A stretch of 64,000 nucleotides of DNA from positions 1 to 64,000 of the forward strand of contig JAHBTA010000009.1 in the NCBI GenBank assembly GCA_019638805.1, in the 5' to 3' direction. Source of the stretch: Microbacteriaceae bacterium. GTDB taxonomy: Bacteria; Actinomycetota; Actinomycetes; Actinomycetales; Microbacteriaceae. A model generated the notes under the pieces. It was not told the origin of the DNA, ran no database searches, and saw only the letters and a program-made list of their open reading frames with translations. A program made the position numbers and the translations under genes. This document shows, one piece after another, positions 60,930 through 64,000 of this stretch; the stretch's first letter is position 1, and the number at the start of each line of letters is the position of its first letter.

Positions 60930-61427
60930 TCAGCAGATCGCGAAGCCGCCGCATTCGCGGAGGAACTGCGCGAACGCCGTGACGTTCTCGAGGTCGAACG
61001 GGTAGTTCTTCTCCCACGCCTCGACGCGGCCGATGCCCTGACAGCCGTTGCAGCCGCCGGTCCCGGTGGCCTCGTCGCGCGGCTTGTTGTAGCCGTACTT
61101 CACGCCGACCTCATCGGTGCGAACGCCGGTGCCCTGACAGAGGTGGCATTCCTTGTCGGGCAGCGCGGCCTGCTCGACCTCGTACCGCTTCTGGTACTCG
61201 GCCACCTTGCCGGAAGCCAGGTCGGCCGCGATCGCCTCGCCCAGCGCCCTGGCGCGCACGTCGTCGAGGCCGTCGCCGTCGTTCGAGTGCCAGTATTCGC
61301 ACGTCGCGGTGAGGTCCGGGTAGGTGTCCAGCAGGAAGTCGGCAAGCGGGTGCCAGCCCCACACGCTGTTGCGGAAGTACGCGCCGGCCTCGCTGCGCGG
61401 GGCATTGCCGTAGACGTCCATTCCCAT
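60930..61427 (-). CDS. DnaJ-zinc-finger-like protein
   Basis: A 165-residue protein. The N-terminal half reads GMDVYGNAP, YFRNSVWGWHPLADFLL. It is followed by two CxxCxGxG repeats (CHLCQGTG near 95 and CNGCQGIG near 130), the zinc site of DnaJ-type cysteine-rich domains, and ends FLRECGGFAIC. It is not a full DnaJ. The role is unknown; similar proteins occur on actinobacterial plasmids and phages. It is preceded by a type B leader. Confidence 0.7.
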   Translation of the reverse strand: MGMDVYGNAPRSEAGAYFRNSVWGWHPLADFLLDTYPDLTATCEYWHSNDGDGLDDVRARALGEAIAADLASGKVAEYQKRYEVEQAALPDKECHLCQGTGVRTDEVGVKYGYNKPRDEATGTGGCNGCQGIGRVEAWEKNYPFDLENVTAFAQFLRECGGFAIC

Positions 61428-61462
61428 CGTCGGTTCTCCTTGCTCTGCATCAGTCCCCTCAC

Positions 61463-61634
61463 GACCTCGTGCCGTGAAGGCACCTGGGGTGCCGGCGGGA
61501 GAGCCGGGTGCAGGGCAAGGGAGCGTGGAATACCGGACCGAGCGGGCGCAGCTGGCGAGGGAGGATATGCCGCGAAAGCCCTTGCGCGCGTCACGGCCGC
61601 CCGTAGGGTGCCGAAGGCTTCACGGCGAGAGGTC
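61463..61634 (-). promoter_or_regulatory. Structured leader type B, copy 3 (upstream of zinc-finger-like gene)
   Basis: The outer stem is GACCTC/GAGGTC plus GCCGTGAAG (61471-61479) with CTTCACGGC (61618-61626). The inner stem is GCAAGGG (61515-61521) with CCCTTGC (61579-61585). The core, in the gene's sense, again reads CTTTCGCGGCATATCCTCC and GGTATTCCACG. The stems differ in sequence from the other copies but keep pairing. Confidence 0.75.
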
Positions 61635-61682
61635 GTCTCCCGAGGGGAGGGGCGCAGAGCTGGCGATCGCGCCGGGAGCCGG

Positions 61683-62123
61683 TCAGCCGCCGACGGTGAC
61701 CGCCCCGTAGTGGAAGGGTCCGGGACAGCGGGACCACCAGGGCGCTTCGGAGACGGTCTCGATGCCGAACCTGTTGCGTGCCACGATCGCATCGCCGTCG
61801 CGGATCTCGACGTAGACGCCGGTGGCGTTGACGGCGAAGTGTTCGCCGGTCGAGAGGTAGGGCGCCTCCTGCGGGACGGCGTAGCCGCCCGTCTCGTCCG
61901 CCTCGAGCGGGACGGGGGTGCAGTTCATGTCGAAGCAGGCCGACACCTGGGCGGTCGGGCTGAGGCCGGCCGGCAGCTCGAGCTGGATGGGCCGGCGGTC
62001 CTCGTAGCCGATCGTGGTGCAGGCCACCGGCGCGAGGTTCCACACCGCCACGGCGGCCGCGACGACGAGTGCGCCGGCTCCGGCGCCGAGGGCGAACCAG
62101 CCGCCCGCCTTGATCCGGGCCAT
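61683..62123 (-). CDS. Membrane-anchored hypothetical protein
   Basis: A 146-residue protein with one N-terminal hydrophobic segment (about 8-32) and an outer domain of about 110 residues. The outer domain has four cysteines (VACTTIG, VSACFDMNC, SRCPG), probably two disulfides. No family recognized. Its start overlaps the stop of the HicB-like gene upstream. Confidence 0.65.
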   Translation of the reverse strand: MARIKAGGWFALGAGAGALVVAAAVAVWNLAPVACTTIGYEDRRPIQLELPAGLSPTAQVSACFDMNCTPVPLEADETGGYAVPQEAPYLSTGEHFAVNATGVYVEIRDGDAIVARNRFGIETVSEAPWWSRCPGPFHYGAVTVGG

Positions 62124-62545
62124 CAGTCGCGGATCACCCCGAGCTCTGCGACGTGGGCCTGCGAGATCCCGAGCAGGTGGGCCATGTCCTCGACGGGCAT
62201 CTGCGCGTCGAGGAGGACGGCCTTCGCCACGCGCAGCAGGACGTTGGTGCCGGCGTCGGCCTCGATGTGTTCGCGCACTCGGCGGCCGACGTCCGCGACC
62301 TTCGCGATGCCCTCCCCCAGCTGCGCGTAGTCGTAGTCGAGCTGGATCGGCTCGATGATCTGCACGGCGGGCGCGCCGTCGTGGAGGCGGATGCCGCCGC
62401 GGACGGTGCGGTCGAGCTCGATGAGGTCGGGTGCGGTGACGGTCATGCCGGGCACCTCGGGCACGGTCGCGGTCCAGCCCTCGCCGGTGAGGTCGACGAC
62501 GACGCGGAAGCGGCTCGGCTTCGGCTCCAGCGGTTCGGCGTCCAT
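62123..62545 (-). CDS. HicB-like protein with possible C-terminal HTH
   Basis: A 140-residue protein. Residues 12-55 (FRVVVDLTGEGWTATVPEVPG, then LIELDRTVRGGIRL) are HicB-like (partial RNase H fold). The C-terminus (VAKAVLLDAQMPVEDMAHLLGIS) resembles a helix-turn-helix. No HicA toxin gene adjoins it, so it may be an orphan regulator. Confidence 0.7.
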   Translation of the reverse strand: MDAEPLEPKPSRFRVVVDLTGEGWTATVPEVPGMTVTAPDLIELDRTVRGGIRLHDGAPAVQIIEPIQLDYDYAQLGEGIAKVADVGRRVREHIEADAGTNVLLRVAKAVLLDAQMPVEDMAHLLGISQAHVAELGVIRD

Positions 62546-62610
62546 CTGGGAACGCTACCGTCCGGCCTACTCCGGCCCCTCATCGAGCTCGTCGAGCCGA
62601 CGATCGCCGG

Positions 62611-63408
62611 CTATCGGCCCAGGCCGGCCTCGGGGCCACGCGGCCGGGTCCGTCCGGCGTCGCGCTGGCCGTAGCTGCCCGGCTGACCCGGCTGCGGCGG
62701 TGCCGCCCGCGGGGGCGCCGGGGTGTCCATCCTGGCGATCCGCGCGGCCTCGCTCGCCTCGATGCCGGGCGGGCGCAAGCCGAGCCGGTCGACGTCGCCG
62801 CGGCCGCGATCGTCGCGCGTGCTGACGATGCGGTCGAACATGACCCGCAGAGGCACGAAGTCGCGGCTCTCGGACGCGGCGCGGGAGGCTCGGTCGTTGA
62901 CGGCCCCCTGGACGCTTCGCCAGTCGAGGTTCCACCCGGCGTCGGCGGCGACCCGGTTCCAGAACAGCCGTTGGGTGCGTCCGTTGCCCTCGCGGAACGG
63001 GTGGATGTAGTTCCACTGGTCGTAGTGGTAGCTGAGCCGGTCGACGAATCGCTCGCGGCTGAGGCCGCGCAGCATCCCGTCCTGGCGCAGCTCCCCGGCG
63101 GCGAAGCCGGCGGCGCGGTCGATCATCGACACGGGCAGGAAGAACTCGGCGCCGGCGGTGTTCTTGCGCAGGTCGACGGTGCGCAGCTCCCCCGCCCATT
63201 CGTAGACGTCCTGGAACAGGTGCCGGTGGATCGCCTGGAACTCGCTGAGGTCGCCGGTAGCGGGCACCGGGCCGTCGACGAACTCGACGGCGCGGGCAAA
63301 GGTCAGGGCGCCTTCGGCCGCGTCCAGGTCGGCGCGGCTGGTCGCGCCGACCTGGTTGCGCAGCAGCCCGGTCGCCGGGTCGAGGTAGGGGTCGGTGAAC
63401 TCAGCCAA
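62611..63408 (-). CDS. Fic-domain toxin (AMP-transferase)
   Basis: A 265-residue protein. The Fic core has the intact active motif HPFREGNGRT (His 136 to Arg 144, with Thr 145). A helical region precedes it (HRHLFQDVYEWAGELRTV) and a Pro-rich tail follows. Fic toxins AMPylate targets such as gyrase. No inhibitory helix is seen inside the Fic protein; it is supplied by the partner antitoxin encoded just upstream with an 8-base overlap. Confidence 0.92.
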   Translation of the reverse strand: MAEFTDPYLDPATGLLRNQVGATSRADLDAAEGALTFARAVEFVDGPVPATGDLSEFQAIHRHLFQDVYEWAGELRTVDLRKNTAGAEFFLPVSMIDRAAGFAAGELRQDGMLRGLSRERFVDRLSYHYDQWNYIHPFREGNGRTQRLFWNRVAADAGWNLDWRSVQGAVNDRASRAASESRDFVPLRVMFDRIVSTRDDRGRGDVDRLGLRPPGIEASEAARIARMDTPAPPRAAPPQPGQPGSYGQRDAGRTRPRGPEAGLGR

Positions 63409-63595
63409 GGCCGTAGCGCGCGCGAGCGCGCGCTACCAGCTCGTGCGAGTCGATCCGGCCGGCGACATACTCGTCGGCGTCGGCGCGGGTGTCGGCGTCG
63501 ACGTGCAGGCCCTCCATCTCGCCGCTGTGCGCAGCGTCCTCGACGATGCGCGCGCGCTCGGCGCGGGTCGCGGTGGCGTGCGTGGTGTCGGTCAT
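63401..63595 (-). CDS. FicA/VbhA-type antitoxin
   Basis: A 64-residue protein. HSGEMEGL has Ser 24 and Glu 28-Gly 29, the (S/T)xxxE(G/N) inhibitory motif of class I Fic antitoxins that blocks ATP binding in the Fic active site. The C-terminus with GRIDSHELVARARARYG matches the antitoxin family. It overlaps the toxin start. Confidence 0.88.
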   Translation of the reverse strand: MTDTTHATATRAERARIVEDAAHSGEMEGLHVDADTRADADEYVAGRIDSHELVARARARYGLG

Positions 63596-63681
63596 GGTGG
63601 CCTCCTTCCGTCGTGGGGTTCGTCTGCGTCGATTCTACCGGCGACCCCGGACATTGCCCCTGGTCTGCGGGGGCGTCGCGC

Positions 63682-63972
63682 TCAGGCGGGGACGTCCTCG
63701 GCGGGCCAGGGGTAAGCGGAGTCGAGGCGGCGGAAGCCGCGGGGGCGGCCGTCGTCGTCGAGCACGACGTCGGAGTGCTCGTGGGAGCCGCTGGCGTGCG
63801 CGATCGCGGCGAGCACGAGCAGCAGGCCGCGCCGGTCGAGGCCGGGCAGGTCCTCGTAGAGGCTGACGGGGTGGTCGCCCAGCAGGGATGCGGCGATGCG
63901 CACGATGCGCCGCTCGCCGCCGGACCAGCCGCCGGTGTGCTCGAGGAGCACGTCGACGTCGATGGCGGCCAT
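63682..63972 (-). CDS. Small hypothetical protein
   Basis: A 96-residue protein: VLLEHTGGWSGGERRIVRIAASLLG near the start, GLLLVLAAIAHA, then a polar end with DDDGRPRGFRRLD. No family is recognized. It lies upstream of the Fic pair, on the same strand, at the window's edge. Confidence 0.55.
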   Translation of the reverse strand: MAAIDVDVLLEHTGGWSGGERRIVRIAASLLGDHPVSLYEDLPGLDRRGLLLVLAAIAHASGSHEHSDVVLDDDGRPRGFRRLDSAYPWPAEDVPA

Positions 63973-64000
63973 ACGGGGCCGGTCGCCGCCGATAGGTTCG

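Noticed and set aside
1..64000. CRISPR arrays, tRNA or rRNA genes
   Set aside because: No regularly spaced 24-40 base repeats and no cloverleaf or rRNA-like sequence were noticed on either strand; the search was by eye.

Overview
The window is GC-rich DNA with actinobacterial features: GTG and ATGA/GTGA start-stop overlaps, SCO6880- and DUF4913-type conjugation proteins, CsoR, DUF6153 proteins and a TCGAAC-type SOS box. Taken together it looks like a piece of a large conjugative plasmid, or a plasmid-like integrative element, of a Microbacteriaceae-type host. The genus is inference; no rRNA or tRNA gene was found.

Layout. 1-6.6 kb (minus strand): maintenance genes, namely a ParA fragment, an array of CTGTAA repeats, an ArdC-like antirestriction protein, a DUF3846-like protein, a ParB-like protein and a primase-like replication protein. 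Several of these genes sit behind long structured leaders. 6.8-9.9 kb (minus) and 10.1-18.7 kb (plus): small DNA-binding proteins, then a conjugation block with an FHA protein, a transglycosylase/M23-like protein, a lipoprotein, pilin-like and TcpC-like proteins, a VirB6-like protein, an SCO6880 protein, a VirB4-like ATPase, a VirD4-like coupling protein and a DUF4913 protein. 18.9-41.6 kb: a copper island with a multicopper oxidase, two P1B ATPases, a CopZ-like chaperone, CsoR, YHS, DUF305 and DUF6153 proteins and a Cys-rich four-helix copper store. The island also carries phosphoketolase and acetate kinase, and then lgt with a System II cytochrome c assembly set (ResB, CcsA, TlpA-like, CcdA). 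Three CsoR-like operators are visible.

41.6-43.3 kb: a Phd/RelE-type toxin-antitoxin pair and a PHP-family phosphoesterase. 43.4-52.5 kb: a candidate defence module bounded by two 43-bp near-identical direct repeats. It holds a PLD-nuclease/SNF2-helicase fusion, a large adenine methylase, a zinc-ribbon protein, and a convergent three-gene GIY-YIG cassette. 52.7-57 kb: small hypotheticals, another toxin-antitoxin pair, an SOS-boxed UmuDC pair and an SRAP-domain protein. 57-64 kb: the mobilization end, with a coiled-coil protein, relaxase, MobC-like protein and a candidate oriT, followed by a redoxin/excisionase operon, a HicB-like protein and a FicT/FicA pair with an intact inhibitory motif.

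The best candidate for something undescribed is the family of structured 5' leaders before element-maintenance genes. Type B has copies before ParB, a small Cys-terminated peptide/redoxin operon and a DnaJ-zinc-finger-like protein. Its core is conserved and its enclosing stems change sequence while keeping pairing. Type A has two copies, before ArdC and DUF3846. The PLD-helicase/methylase module with its flanking repeats is the second candidate.
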